Shown in pieces: positions 26,820 through 35,817 of a DNA stretch of 64,000 nucleotides (positions within the stretch are counted from its first letter, which is position 1; the number at the start of each line of letters is the position of its first letter). Origin of the DNA: Burkholderia oklahomensis C6786 (GTDB lineage Bacteria; Pseudomonadota; Gammaproteobacteria; Burkholderiales; Burkholderiaceae). The notes under the pieces were generated by a model, which worked only from the letters and a program-made list of their open reading frames with translations, was not told the DNA's origin and did no database searches. The stretch is from the NCBI RefSeq assembly GCF_000959365.1, contig NZ_CP009556.1, positions 310,001-374,000 of the forward strand, in the 5' to 3' direction. Both the position numbers and the translations under genes were made by a program.

Positions 26820-27797
26820 ATGGATCCGATCTTCTACGGTTTCATCGTCCTGCTGTTCGTCGCCGTGGTGCTGGCGTTCGAAGGCGTCTATCAATGGTGG
26901 AACGCCCGCCACGGGCCGGCCGCGCGGCGTATCGAGGGGCGCATCCGCGCGATGTCGGCGGGCGGCCAGGTGCAGAAGGAGCGGCTGTCGATCCTGAAGG
27001 AGCGGATGCTCAACGATGCGAGACCGTTCGACCGACTGCTGATGCGCGTGCCGCGCATGCGGATGCTCGATCTGCTGATTCAGCAGTCGGGACTCACGTG
27101 GTCGGTCGCGAAGCTCGCGTGCATCTCGCTCGCGACGCCGTTCGCCGCGTTCATCGCGCTCAGCTTCGCGCCGCTGCCGCTGTGGACCTCGGCCGCGGTC
27201 GCCGTCACGACCGCGTGCCTGCCGACGCTGTTCGTGCGGCGCTGCCGGATGCGCCGCCTGCGCAAGCTCGAACGGCAGTTGCCGGACGCGTGCGACATGA
27301 TCGCGCGCGCGCTGCGCGCGGGCCACGCATTCTCGAGCGCGATCTCGATGGTGGGCGGCGAATTCGCGGAGCCGATGGGCGGCGAATTCCGCATCACGTT
27401 CGACGAGATCAACTACGGCGTGCCGCTGCAGGAAGCGCTGCTGAATCTCGCGACGCGCGTGCCGGTGTCCGACCTGCGCTACTTCGTGATCGCGGTGCTG
27501 ATCCAGCGCGAGACGGGCGGCAACCTCGCCGAGCTGCTCGACGGCATCGCGCTCCTGATCCGCGAGCGCTTCAAGCTGTTCGACAAGGTTCGGGTGCTGT
27601 CGGCGGAAGGCAAGCTGTCCGCGTGGATCCTGACGCTGCTGCCGTTCGGCACCGCGGCGCTGCTCGCGATCATGAATCCCGACTTCATCGCGGTGCTCTG
27701 GCAGGACCCGGCCGGCGTCCTGCTCGTCGGGGTCACGATCACGTCGATGGCGTTCGGCATCGTGTGGATGCGGTACATCATCCGGATTCGCGTGTGA
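26820..27797 (+). CDS. tadB: TadB inner-membrane pilus platform protein
   Basis: A 325-residue type II secretion F-domain protein. One N-terminal helix (about 5-22) is followed by a cytoplasmic part and two helices near residues 95-140. The F-domain signature CDMIARALRAGHAFSSAISMVGGEF comes next, with a final helix pair at the C-terminus. With TadC it forms the inner-membrane platform on which TadA acts. An AAAGGAGCC site precedes the ATG, which is 11 bases after tadA. Confidence 0.93.
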   Translation: MDPIFYGFIVLLFVAVVLAFEGVYQWWNARHGPAARRIEGRIRAMSAGGQVQKERLSILKERMLNDARPFDRLLMRVPRMRMLDLLIQQSGLTWSVAKLACISLATPFAAFIALSFAPLPLWTSAAVAVTTACLPTLFVRRCRMRRLRKLERQLPDACDMIARALRAGHAFSSAISMVGGEFAEPMGGEFRITFDEINYGVPLQEALLNLATRVPVSDLRYFVIAVLIQRETGGNLAELLDGIALLIRERFKLFDKVRVLSAEGKLSAWILTLLPFGTAALLAIMNPDFIAVLWQDPAGVLLVGVTITSMAFGIVWMRYIIRIRV

Positions 27798-27851
27798 AGC
27801 CGCGCTCGACGCATCCGGCAATCAATCGTTGAACGACATTCGGGAACTGTC

Positions 27852-28808
27852 ATGGAAAATCTCAACGTTACGCAACTCCTGCTGCTGTTCGGCCTGTTCG
27901 CGATCGTCGTCGCGGGCGTGATGGCCGCATGGTTCGCGTTCGCGCCGCGCGGTTTCGCGCGGCGTCTCGAGCAGATCGGCGGCGGCGCAGTCGCGGCGGG
28001 CGACGGGCCGGCGCCGCAAACCGTCTGGATCGAGAAGCTCGCCGAGATCTCGCGGCCGATCTCGAAGCTGTCTCTGCCGAAATCCGGCTGGGAGAATTCG
28101 CCGCTGCGGCTGCGCCTCATCAACGCCGGATGGCGCTCGGCGAGCGCCGCGCCCCTGTACTTCGCCGCGAAGACCGTGCTCGCGCTCGCGCTGCCCGCCG
28201 CCGCGATGCCGTTCCTGATCGGCACCGAGCTCGCGGATAGCCCGTACATACTGTCGGTGATGCTCGTGACGATCGGCGCGTTCGGCTTCTATCTGCCGAA
28301 CGCCGTGCTGTCGCGCCGCATCGCGTCGAGGCAGCGCGTCATCGTCGAGGATTTTCCGGACGCGCTCGACCTGCTGACCGTGTGCATCGAAGCGGGGCTC
28401 GGGCTCGACGCGGGGCTGATGAAGGTCGCCGACGAGCTGCGGCTGCGCAGCCCCGTCGTCGCGGACGAGCTCGGGCTGATGCTGCTCGAGATGCGCTCCG
28501 GCTTCTCGAAGGAGACCGCGCTGCGCAACCTCGCGCTGCGCACGGGCGCCGAGGACATCGACGCGTTCAGCGCGATGCTGATCCAGGCGGACCGCTTCGG
28601 GACGAGCATCGGCGCGTCGCTGCGCGTGCTGTCGGACACGCTGCGCACGCAGCGGCGGATGCGCGCGGAGGAGCGCGCGGCGAAGATCGCGCTGAAGCTG
28701 CTGTTTCCGCTGATCTTCTGCATCTTTCCGGCGCTGCTGACGGTGCTGCTCGGGCCCGCGTTCATTCATATCTATCGGACGCTGCTGCCGACGATGGCGG
28801 GAGGTTGA
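27852..28808 (+). CDS. tadC: TadC inner-membrane pilus platform protein
   Basis: A 318-residue F-domain protein related to TadB. The signature is DFPDALDLLTVCIEAGLGLDAGLMKVADEL, followed by ALRNLALRTGAEDIDAFSAMLIQADRFG, and the C-terminus has two hydrophobic helices. It is the last gene of the locus: no TadD-like tetratricopeptide gene follows, only 228 bases of non-coding DNA up to the opposite-strand Lrp gene. Confidence 0.93.
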   Translation: MENLNVTQLLLLFGLFAIVVAGVMAAWFAFAPRGFARRLEQIGGGAVAAGDGPAPQTVWIEKLAEISRPISKLSLPKSGWENSPLRLRLINAGWRSASAAPLYFAAKTVLALALPAAAMPFLIGTELADSPYILSVMLVTIGAFGFYLPNAVLSRRIASRQRVIVEDFPDALDLLTVCIEAGLGLDAGLMKVADELRLRSPVVADELGLMLLEMRSGFSKETALRNLALRTGAEDIDAFSAMLIQADRFGTSIGASLRVLSDTLRTQRRMRAEERAAKIALKLLFPLIFCIFPALLTVLLGPAFIHIYRTLLPTMAGG

Positions 28809-29036
28809 GCGGCGCTCGCGGCGGCGCCGACGGTATCGCCGTGCCACACGCGCCGCCAGAGCGGCCAGCCCGCCGCGCCGAAAACAAGACGTCCAAAGAA
28901 GCGCGGCGGGTGGGGCGTGGACGGCGGGCCGCTCGCCGCATCGGGCGGCAGCGCGTTCGCCGCTCGCCCCATGCCGTTGACCGTCTATATAGAAGAAGAC
29001 CGCGGCCGCGCGCGCGACGCCCCGCCGCGCTTGCGC

Positions 29037-29513
29037 CTACGCCGGCTTGCTCGCGAGATCCAGCACCGAGCCGTCGCGCTTGAGCGTCGCGAGCACGATG
29101 CTCGAATTCGTCGACATCACGCCGCGCGCGCGATGCAGCCGGTTCATCACGAAATCGGAGAAGTGATCGAGGCTGCGGGCGCGCACGGTCAGCACGTAAT
29201 TCGATTCGCCCGTGACCACCTGCGCGGCGACGACCTCCGGCCATGACTGGATCGCGGTGACGAACGAGTCGTGCCAGTCGTCGATATCGGGACGCATCGC
29301 CACGTGCACGAGCGCCTCGAATTCGACGCCGATGCGCTTCGGCGCGATCACGCACCGATAGCCTTCGATCACCCCCTGCTCTTCCATCAGCTTCACGCGC
29401 CGCAGGCACGCGGACGGCGACAGCGCGACCGACGTCGCGAGGTCCTGATTGCTGATGCGGCCGTCGCGCTCCAGCTCGCGGAGGATGCGCATATCGGTAC
29501 GGTCCAGGCTCAT
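29037..29513 (-). CDS. Lrp/AsnC family transcriptional regulator
   Basis: A 158-residue regulator with helix-turn-helix MSLDRTDMRILRELERDGRI then QDLATSVALSPSACLRRVKLMEEQGVIEGY, and a RAM domain (VVTGESNYVLTVRARSLDHF). Both domains are intact, unlike the broken Lrp at 9345. The ATG at 29513 is preferred because it starts at the conserved domain; the frame also opens at 29561. It is divergent from the aminotransferase gene, which it probably controls together with the amino-acid genes behind it. Confidence 0.9.
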   Translation of the reverse strand: MSLDRTDMRILRELERDGRISNQDLATSVALSPSACLRRVKLMEEQGVIEGYRCVIAPKRIGVEFEALVHVAMRPDIDDWHDSFVTAIQSWPEVVAAQVVTGESNYVLTVRARSLDHFSDFVMNRLHRARGVMSTNSSIVLATLKRDGSVLDLASKPA

Positions 29514-29746
29514 TTCGCAGAATCCCGCAAAAAGTCGATGACGATTCGCAGACTCTATCACGACGAATCGATATCAAGCACGATTTCAGAAGCACATTTC
29601 ATTTTTTCGCCGATAACATGCGCCCCATGAATCGTGCAGCGGAGGCGGCCCGTCCGGCCGCCCGCGGCGCGCCGGCGCGGCCTTCGGGCGACGCGGCGCG
29701 CGGCCGCCCCGCCGCTCGTCCCGTCATCCCGTAGACAGCCTCCATC

Positions 29747-30964
29747 ATGTTCGAACACATTCACGCATATCCCGGCGACCCGATCCTGTCGCTGTTCCAG
29801 GCGTTCCAGCGCGATCCCGAGCCGCGCAAGGTCAACCTGAGCATCGGCCTTTATTACGACGAAAGCGGCGCCGTGCCGGTGCTGGACAGCGTGCGCGCGG
29901 CGGCGGCGCGCCTGAGCGAGCGGCACGACGCGCACACCTATCTGCCGATGGAAGGCTTGGCCGACTACCGGCGCGCGCTGCAATCGCTCGTGTTCGGCGC
30001 CGACAGCGCCGCGCTGCGCGACAGACGGATCGCGACGGTGCAGACGGTCGGCGGCTCCGGCGCGCTGCGTCTCGGCGCGGATCTCCTGAAGCGCTATTTC
30101 CCCGACAGCGCGGTCTGGATCAGCGATCCGACCTGGGACAACCACCGCGTGCTGTTCGCCGCGGCGGGCCTCGACGTGCACACGTATCCGTATTACGACG
30201 CGGCGACGAACGGCATCCGCTTCGACGCGATGATGGCGACGCTCGACACGCTGCCCGCGCGCGCGATCGTGCTGCTGCAGCCGTGCTGCCACAACCCGAC
30301 CGGCATCGACCTGTCGCGCGAGCAGTGGCGCGAAATCGTCGCGCTCTGTGGCCGGCGCGGGCTGATCCCGTTTCTCGACATCGCGTATCAAGGCTTCGGC
30401 GACGGCCTCGACGACGACGCATGGCCGATCCGCACGATGACCGATGCGGGGCTGCCCGTCTTCGTCAGCCACTCGTTCTCGAAGAATTTCTCGCTGTACG
30501 GCGAGCGCTGCGGCGGGCTGTCGATCGCCTGCGCGAACGAAAGCGAAGCGGCGCAGGTGCTGAGCCAGATCCAGGCGGGCGTGCGCCGCATCTATTCGAG
30601 CCCGCCGCTCCACGGCGCGCGGCTGATCTCGACCGTGCTGAACGACGCGGCGCTCGCGCAGCAGTGGGATCGCGACGTCGCCGCGATGCGCGCGCGCATC
30701 AAGCGGATGCGCACGGCGCTCGCCGAGCGGCTCGCGGCGCGGCTGCCCGGCACGCCGTTCGACTACCTGGTCGAGCAGCGCGGGATGTTCAGCTACACGG
30801 GCCTCGCGCCCGCCGAAGTCGACGCGCTGCGCGAGGACAACGGCGTGTATCTGCTGCGCTCCGGCCGCGCGTGCGTCGCGGGCCTGAGCGACGCGAACGT
30901 CGACTACGTCGCGAACGCGATCGCCGCGGTGCTGAAGGCGCGCCGGATGCGCGTCGCGGCGTGA
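29747..30964 (+). CDS. Aromatic amino acid aminotransferase (class I, TyrB/AspC-like)
   Basis: A 405-residue PLP enzyme of aminotransferase class I subgroup alpha, which exchanges amino groups between aromatic amino acids or aspartate and 2-oxoglutarate. Visible motifs are FQRDPEPRKVNLSIGLYYDE, QTVGGSGALRLGADLL, CCHNPTGIDLS and the PLP lysine Lys246 in SHSFSKNFSLYGERCG. RPSGRAC-like substrate arginine is represented by LLRSGRACVAGL near the end. The enzyme is cytoplasmic. RidA, a porin and an amino-acid permease follow on the same strand, which suggests an amino-acid uptake and breakdown unit under the divergent Lrp. Confidence 0.9.
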   Translation: MFEHIHAYPGDPILSLFQAFQRDPEPRKVNLSIGLYYDESGAVPVLDSVRAAAARLSERHDAHTYLPMEGLADYRRALQSLVFGADSAALRDRRIATVQTVGGSGALRLGADLLKRYFPDSAVWISDPTWDNHRVLFAAAGLDVHTYPYYDAATNGIRFDAMMATLDTLPARAIVLLQPCCHNPTGIDLSREQWREIVALCGRRGLIPFLDIAYQGFGDGLDDDAWPIRTMTDAGLPVFVSHSFSKNFSLYGERCGGLSIACANESEAAQVLSQIQAGVRRIYSSPPLHGARLISTVLNDAALAQQWDRDVAAMRARIKRMRTALAERLAARLPGTPFDYLVEQRGMFSYTGLAPAEVDALREDNGVYLLRSGRACVAGLSDANVDYVANAIAAVLKARRMRVAA

Positions 30965-30972
30965 CATGTGAT

Positions 30973-31009
30973 GCGTGACATGTCACGCGCGTCGCGTGTC
31001 GCGCGACAC
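30973..31009. promoter_or_regulatory. Two adjacent perfect palindromes after the aminotransferase gene
   Basis: GCGTGACATGTCACGC occupies 30973-30988 and GTGTCGCGCGACAC 30996-31009, seven bases apart, beginning eight bases after the aminotransferase stop. No T-run follows. They could be an operator in front of ridA or an mRNA-stabilising hairpin. Confidence 0.4.
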
Positions 31010-31136
31010 CGAGACCGAAACAAGAACCGAAGCCGAAGCAGGAATCGGCTGAAGCCGGCGGCGTGAACCGCGGCGCGCAAGCGCCGCGACGCTCCCGGCC
31101 CCTCCCCGACAATCAGATATCCGAAAGAGTTTCCCC

Positions 31137-31535
31137 ATGCCCGAACTGATCCCCGTCGATCTGCCCGAACCCGCGCAGCCATTCTCGTGGGCCACGCACG
31201 CGCACGGCCTGATGTTCACCGCGCACGGTCCCGTCGATGCGGCGGGCGCGATCGTCGGCGGCGATATCGCGCAGCAGGCGCGTCTCACGCTTTCGAACCT
31301 CGCATCGGCCGTGCACGCCGCCGAGGCGCGGATGCAGGACGTCGTTCAGGTGCTGCTGTACGTCGCCGACGCACGCGACATCCCCGTCATCGACACCGTC
31401 TACCGCGAATTCTTCGACGCGCCGTATCCGAACCGCGCCTGCGTCGCCGTGCAGGGCTTCGCGCATCCGGACATGCGCATCGAGCTCGTCGCGCACGTCG
31501 CGCTCGGGCGGCCGGCGAGCCGCGCCGCGGGCTAG
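31137..31535 (+). CDS. RidA family protein (enamine/imine deaminase)
   Basis: A 132-residue protein of the YjgF/RidA family, which hydrolyses reactive enamines made by PLP enzymes. Conserved features are QARLTLSNLASAVHAAEARMQDVVQVLLYVAD, the substrate arginine in PNRACVAVQGF and the terminal IELVAHVAL with its Glu. Location directly after an aminotransferase fits this detoxifying role. It lies 172 bases after the aminotransferase gene, with a palindrome pair between. Confidence 0.9.
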   Translation: MPELIPVDLPEPAQPFSWATHAHGLMFTAHGPVDAAGAIVGGDIAQQARLTLSNLASAVHAAEARMQDVVQVLLYVADARDIPVIDTVYREFFDAPYPNRACVAVQGFAHPDMRIELVAHVALGRPASRAAG

Positions 31536-31733
31536 CGCCTGTTCACGCGGATAACGGACCCAAGTCCCTCACTCGATCGACGCACCGCAGCCGGCCGACG
31601 ACGCCGGCGGCGGCGCACGCGGAGCGCGTCGCAACACGGACGGCGGCGGCCCGCTCGCCTCGCCGCGGCAAGGTTCCGCGCGGCGAGGGCTTCCCGCCGT
31701 CCGGCACAACGACACCTCGACAAGGAAACGAAG

Positions 31734-32807
31734 ATGAACAGGTTTGGAGCATCGACATGGCCGATCGCGATCGGCATCGCGCTGTCGGGCCCTGCGTTCG
31801 CGCAGAGCTCGGTCACGCTGTACGGGATCGTCGACCAGAGCATCCGCTACACGACGCACGCTGACGCCGCGAACGACGGCGCCGTGCAGATGGCGAACGG
31901 CGCGATCACGAACAGCCGCTGGGGCCTGAAGGGCGCCGAGGATCTCGGCAACGGCCTGAAGGCGATCTTCCGTCTCGAGAACGGCTTCGAGCCGCAGTCG
32001 GGACAAGCGGACGGCGGGCGCCTGTTCGGCCGCTACGCGTACGTCGGCTTGTCAGGCGGCTTCGGCACGGTCGAGCTCGGCCGCCAGACGACCGAGGGCT
32101 TCAATCTGTTCGGCGATCTCGATCCGCTGACGATCGGCAACTACACGGCGAACATGTGGCCGTACTTCCTCACGCAGGGCTACGCGAGCAACGTCGTCAG
32201 CTATGCGAACACGCTCGGCGGCCTCGCGGTCGGCGCGAGCTACGGCTTCGGCGGCGTCGCGGGCAGCATGAGCCGCAACGCATATTGGGGCGTGCGCTCC
32301 GCCTACACGCACGGCGCGCTGACGGTCGGCGCGGTGTATCAGCAGACCCGCGACGCCGACGGCCGCGCGCAGCAGATGTGGGGCGCGGCGGGCCGCTACG
32401 TCGCCGGGCCCGCGACGCTGTTCGTCGGCTATCTCGGCGGCAAGGACGCGACCGGCGCGATCGATCGCGACTATCTGAACGACCCGGGCCGCACGGTCGC
32501 CTACGGCTCGTTCGCCGATCACCCGCGCTACGACACGATCGGCTACGCGGGCGTCGCGTACCGGATCGATCCGGCGATCACGCTCACGGGCGCGTTCTAT
32601 TACGATGCGATCCGCAACGTGAACGGCGTCGACGGCAACGGCGGCAAGCGCTACGCGGGCGTGCTCGAAGCGGAGTACGCGCTGTCGAAGGCGACGCAGC
32701 TTTACGCGACCGTCGACTACAACAAGGTGTCGGGCGGCGCCGTCACCGAGATGCCGGGCCGCGGCGACCAGACGGGCGTCGCGGTCGGCCTGCGGCACAT
32801 GTTCTGA
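31734..32807 (+). CDS. Gram-negative porin (general diffusion, Burkholderia OpcP/Omp38-like)
   Basis: A 357-residue outer-membrane beta-barrel. The signal peptide ends in ALSGPAFAQS and the mature N-terminus SSVTLYGIVDQSIRYTTH is the standard betaproteobacterial porin start. Internal repeats of alternating strands (NSRWGLKGAEDLGNGLKAIFRLENGFE) and the constriction-loop region are visible, and the chain ends in a terminal phenylalanine (GLRHMF), required for barrel insertion. It is likely a trimeric pore. It lies between ridA and the permease and may admit the amino acids. Confidence 0.92.
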   Translation: MNRFGASTWPIAIGIALSGPAFAQSSVTLYGIVDQSIRYTTHADAANDGAVQMANGAITNSRWGLKGAEDLGNGLKAIFRLENGFEPQSGQADGGRLFGRYAYVGLSGGFGTVELGRQTTEGFNLFGDLDPLTIGNYTANMWPYFLTQGYASNVVSYANTLGGLAVGASYGFGGVAGSMSRNAYWGVRSAYTHGALTVGAVYQQTRDADGRAQQMWGAAGRYVAGPATLFVGYLGGKDATGAIDRDYLNDPGRTVAYGSFADHPRYDTIGYAGVAYRIDPAITLTGAFYYDAIRNVNGVDGNGGKRYAGVLEAEYALSKATQLYATVDYNKVSGGAVTEMPGRGDQTGVAVGLRHMF

Positions 32808-32888
32808 CGGACGGTCCCGGTCGTTCACGCAGGTCCGGCGGGCGCGCGACGCGCCCGCGATCCATAACGAGAGTCGGAGGAGCATTCA

Positions 32889-34337
32889 ATGAGTTCGGAA
32901 GAGCAATTTCACGCGATCGCGGCCCGCGAAGGCGGGCTGCGGCGCACGCTGAGCGCGCGACAGATGTCGATGATCGCGATCGGCGGCGCGATCGGCACGG
33001 GCCTCTTTCTCGGCAGCGGCTTCGCGATCGGTTTCGCGGGGCCGAGCGTGCTGATCAGCTATGCGATCGGCGCGCTGATTTCGCTGCTGCTGATGGGCTG
33101 CCTTGCGGAGATGACGGTCGCGCACCCGACGTCGGGCTCGTTCGGCGCGCACGCCGAGCATTACCTGAGCCCGTGGGCGGGCTTTCTCGTGCGCTACGCG
33201 TATTGGGCGTGCATCGTGCTCGCGGTCGGCACCGAAGTCACCGCGATCGCGCTGTACATGAAGTACTGGTTTCCCACGGTGCCGGGCTGGATCTGGATCG
33301 CCGGCTTCTCGGCCGTGCTCGTGCTCGTCAACGCGCTGAGCGTCGACGTGTTCGGCTCGGTCGAATACGGGTTTTCGGTCGTCAAGATCGCGGCGATCGT
33401 CGCGTTCATCGCGATCGGCGGCTACGTGGTGTTCGTCGATCCGTCGCTCGTCACGGGCGCGGGCGCGGGCGCGAGCGGCGGCGTGGGCGCGCCGGGCCTT
33501 CACCACTACTTCGGGCACGGCGGCTTCTTCCCGAAAGGCATGTGGGGGATGTGGGTCGCGGTGATCGTGTCGATCTTCAGCTATCTGAGCATCGAGATGA
33601 TCGCGGTCGCCGCGGGCGAGGCGCAGGATCCGGAGCGCGCGGTCACGCGCGCGTTCCGCTCGACGGTGATCCGCCTCGTGCTGTTCTATCTCGTCACGCT
33701 CGCGCTGATGCTCGCGATCGTCCCGTGGACCGCGGCCGGCCGCGACGAGAGCCCGTTCGTCAAGGTGATGATCGCGATTCATCTGCCGGGCGCGGCGGGC
33801 GTCATCAATTTCGTCGTGCTGATCGCCGCGCTGTCCGCGATGAACAGCCAGCTCTACATCACGACGCGGATGATGTTCAGCCTCGCGTGCGCGGGCCACG
33901 CGCCGCGCGGTCTCGGCAGGCTGAACGGCCGCGGCGTGCCGCTCAACGCGCTGCTGCTGTCGACGGTCGGCATCGCGATCGCGGCGCTCGTGAGCATCGT
34001 CTACCCGGACGCGTCGTTCACGATCATGATGGCGATCTCGATGTTCGGCGCGATGTTCACGTGGATGATGATCTTCGTCACGCACTACTTTTTCCGCCGC
34101 AAGCGCGCGGCGCTCGGGATGCCGCGGTCCGGTTTCCGGATGCCGGGCTTCCCGTTCGCGACGCTCGCCGGCGCGGCGCTGATGCTCGCGATCATGGTGA
34201 CGACGTACTTCACGCCCGAGTTCCACATGACGCTCGTGTTCGGCGTGCCGTTCCTCGTCGCGCTGAGCGTGCTGTACTTCGTGCGATATCGCCGTCAGCC
34301 GGCGGCGCTCGCGCCGGCGGAAACGCCGTCGCGGTAA
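32889..34337 (+). CDS. Amino acid permease (APC superfamily, AAT family)
   Basis: A 482-residue transporter with twelve hydrophobic segments. The N-terminal signature LSARQMSMIAIGGAIGTGLFLGSG is typical of AAT-family proton symporters, and the consensus EMTVAHPTSGSFGAHAEHYLSPWAGF follows. Substrate is not clear; relatives carry proline, GABA or aromatic amino acids, and the aminotransferase upstream would suit an aromatic one. It has TCGGAGGAGC just before the ATG. It is convergent with the GntR gene, with a GC-rich hairpin between. Confidence 0.88.
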   Translation: MSSEEQFHAIAAREGGLRRTLSARQMSMIAIGGAIGTGLFLGSGFAIGFAGPSVLISYAIGALISLLLMGCLAEMTVAHPTSGSFGAHAEHYLSPWAGFLVRYAYWACIVLAVGTEVTAIALYMKYWFPTVPGWIWIAGFSAVLVLVNALSVDVFGSVEYGFSVVKIAAIVAFIAIGGYVVFVDPSLVTGAGAGASGGVGAPGLHHYFGHGGFFPKGMWGMWVAVIVSIFSYLSIEMIAVAAGEAQDPERAVTRAFRSTVIRLVLFYLVTLALMLAIVPWTAAGRDESPFVKVMIAIHLPGAAGVINFVVLIAALSAMNSQLYITTRMMFSLACAGHAPRGLGRLNGRGVPLNALLLSTVGIAIAALVSIVYPDASFTIMMAISMFGAMFTWMMIFVTHYFFRRKRAALGMPRSGFRMPGFPFATLAGAALMLAIMVTTYFTPEFHMTLVFGVPFLVALSVLYFVRYRRQPAALAPAETPSR

Positions 34338-34340
34338 GCA

Positions 34341-34382
34341 CGCCGCCGTCGTGCGCGCACGCGCGCCGCGCGTGCGGCGGCG
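34341..34382. terminator. Possible GC-rich hairpin between convergent genes
   Basis: CGCCGCCG at 34341-34348 can pair with CGGCGGCG at 34375-34382, enclosing further self-complementary GC sequence. It lies between the permease stop and the convergent GntR stop. There is no T-run, so it is not a standard intrinsic terminator. Confidence 0.3.
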
Positions 34383-34409
34383 CGCGTCACGACGCCCGGC
34401 CGGGCCGGC

Positions 34410-35177
34410 TCAGGCCGGATCGAGGCTCGTCTCGCTGACGGCCGCGCGCAGCGCGACCATCGCCGTGCGCGCGCCGTCCGCGTCGCGGCCGTCGATCGCC
34501 GCGACGAGACTGGCCGCCGCGTCGCGAATCGCGTCGTTGCGCTCCTGCAGCGTCGCCGAGTCGAGGTCGATCGCCATCACGCCCGCGCGCGCGACCTCGC
34601 CCATCTGCCGGATGAACTGATTGCGGCTCGCCTCGACGATCGACGCATGCAGCAGTTCGAGCGCGCGGCGCAGCGCGTCGGGCTCGACCGCCTCGCGCAG
34701 CGCCGCATGCGCGGCGCGGATCGCGCGCCGCTGCACGTCGTCCGAATGCGCCGCCACCTGCGCGGCCGCCTCCGGCTCGATCAGGTCGCACATCGCGGTG
34801 ACGTCGAGCAGGAAGTCCGTGTCCGACGCGATCCGCATCCGCCACTGCATCACGTGATCGTCGAAGAGCCGCCATTCGCTGCGCGGCGTGAGACGCGTGC
34901 CCGCTTTCGTCCGTGCGTGCAGCATCCGCCGCGCGGTCAGCATGCGCGTGACTTCGCGCATCACCGAGCGCGGCACGCCGAGCTGGCGCGCGAGCACGTC
35001 CTGCGGCGGCAGCAGGCCCGACGTGAATTCGCCGTCGACGATCCGCGTGACGAGCTCGTCGAGCACCCGCTGCACGCGAGGGGACGCCTTCAGCGAGCGG
35101 CGCTCGGCGGCATCGCTCAACGGTCTCGCCGGCGCGCGCGCCGGGCTAAGGAAATGGTTGGTATCTAAGGAGTTCAT
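34410..35177 (-). CDS. FadR/GntR family transcriptional regulator
   Basis: A 255-residue regulator. The winged helix (about residues 25-90) shows VLDELVTRIVDGEFTSGLLPPQDVLARQLGVPRSVMREVTRML, and the all-helical FCD ligand domain follows (LLDVTAMCDLIEPEAAAQVA). The start at 35177 has AAGGAT eight bases upstream; an in-frame ATG lies at 35186. FCD regulators usually sense carboxylates or sugar acids. It is convergent with the permease and upstream of the MlrC-MFS unit on the same strand, so the target is open. Confidence 0.86.
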   Translation of the reverse strand: MNSLDTNHFLSPARAPARPLSDAAERRSLKASPRVQRVLDELVTRIVDGEFTSGLLPPQDVLARQLGVPRSVMREVTRMLTARRMLHARTKAGTRLTPRSEWRLFDDHVMQWRMRIASDTDFLLDVTAMCDLIEPEAAAQVAAHSDDVQRRAIRAAHAALREAVEPDALRRALELLHASIVEASRNQFIRQMGEVARAGVMAIDLDSATLQERNDAIRDAAASLVAAIDGRDADGARTAMVALRAAVSETSLDPA

Positions 35178-35817
35178 CGTACTCATCCTTGTGCGGAACG
35201 GAGTTCTTTCGCTGAAAACGGAGGACGCGACGACGAGAACGCGTCCGCAACGCGACGACGGCATGCGAAGGCGGAGCCGGCTGCGGCAATCGCTGCCTCG
35301 GGAATAAAAAGCGCGACCGGAGCGTGTTCCGATCGCAAGGCCACTGCCGCAGACAACCGGGCCACCGGGCGGCAGGTGGGGCACGACGCGCGCGGTGCGC
35401 ATCGTGACAATCGATTCGATGCGACGACCGGGCGGGCGCCGGGCGCGGAAGAGCGGGGAGCGGGCGAGCGACGCGCGCGCCGGGCCGGCGCGGCGGCATC
35501 GATGCAGGACCACGAAATAACCGGCGCATGCGGCGGACGGCGCGCGGACGGCATGCGCGGCGGCTGGCCGGCCGCATGCGCGCAGCCGGTGCGCCGCGCG
35601 AGCGCGCACGCCGCATCCGGACGCGAACCGCGTCCGGGCGCATGCTTCAGGGAACGCAACGCGCAGCTTCGTCGCAGCGGCGCGCGCGCGACGAGGCATG
35701 GACGTTGCCGTACAATGCCGACAGCCATGGTGGGGTCTTCCGCTGAAATTCTTCCGTGGTCAGGCCGCGCCGGGTGTTGGCGCACCTCGCGCGGCCGCTC
35801 GCATCAATGCATTCGTC
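35178..35817. other. Intergenic, no gene seen
   Basis: About 640 bases between the GntR start and the end of the second MlrC gene. It should contain the GntR promoter. No reading frame here has a credible start and non-shadow composition, and no repeat or hairpin with a T-run is visible. Confidence 0.5.
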
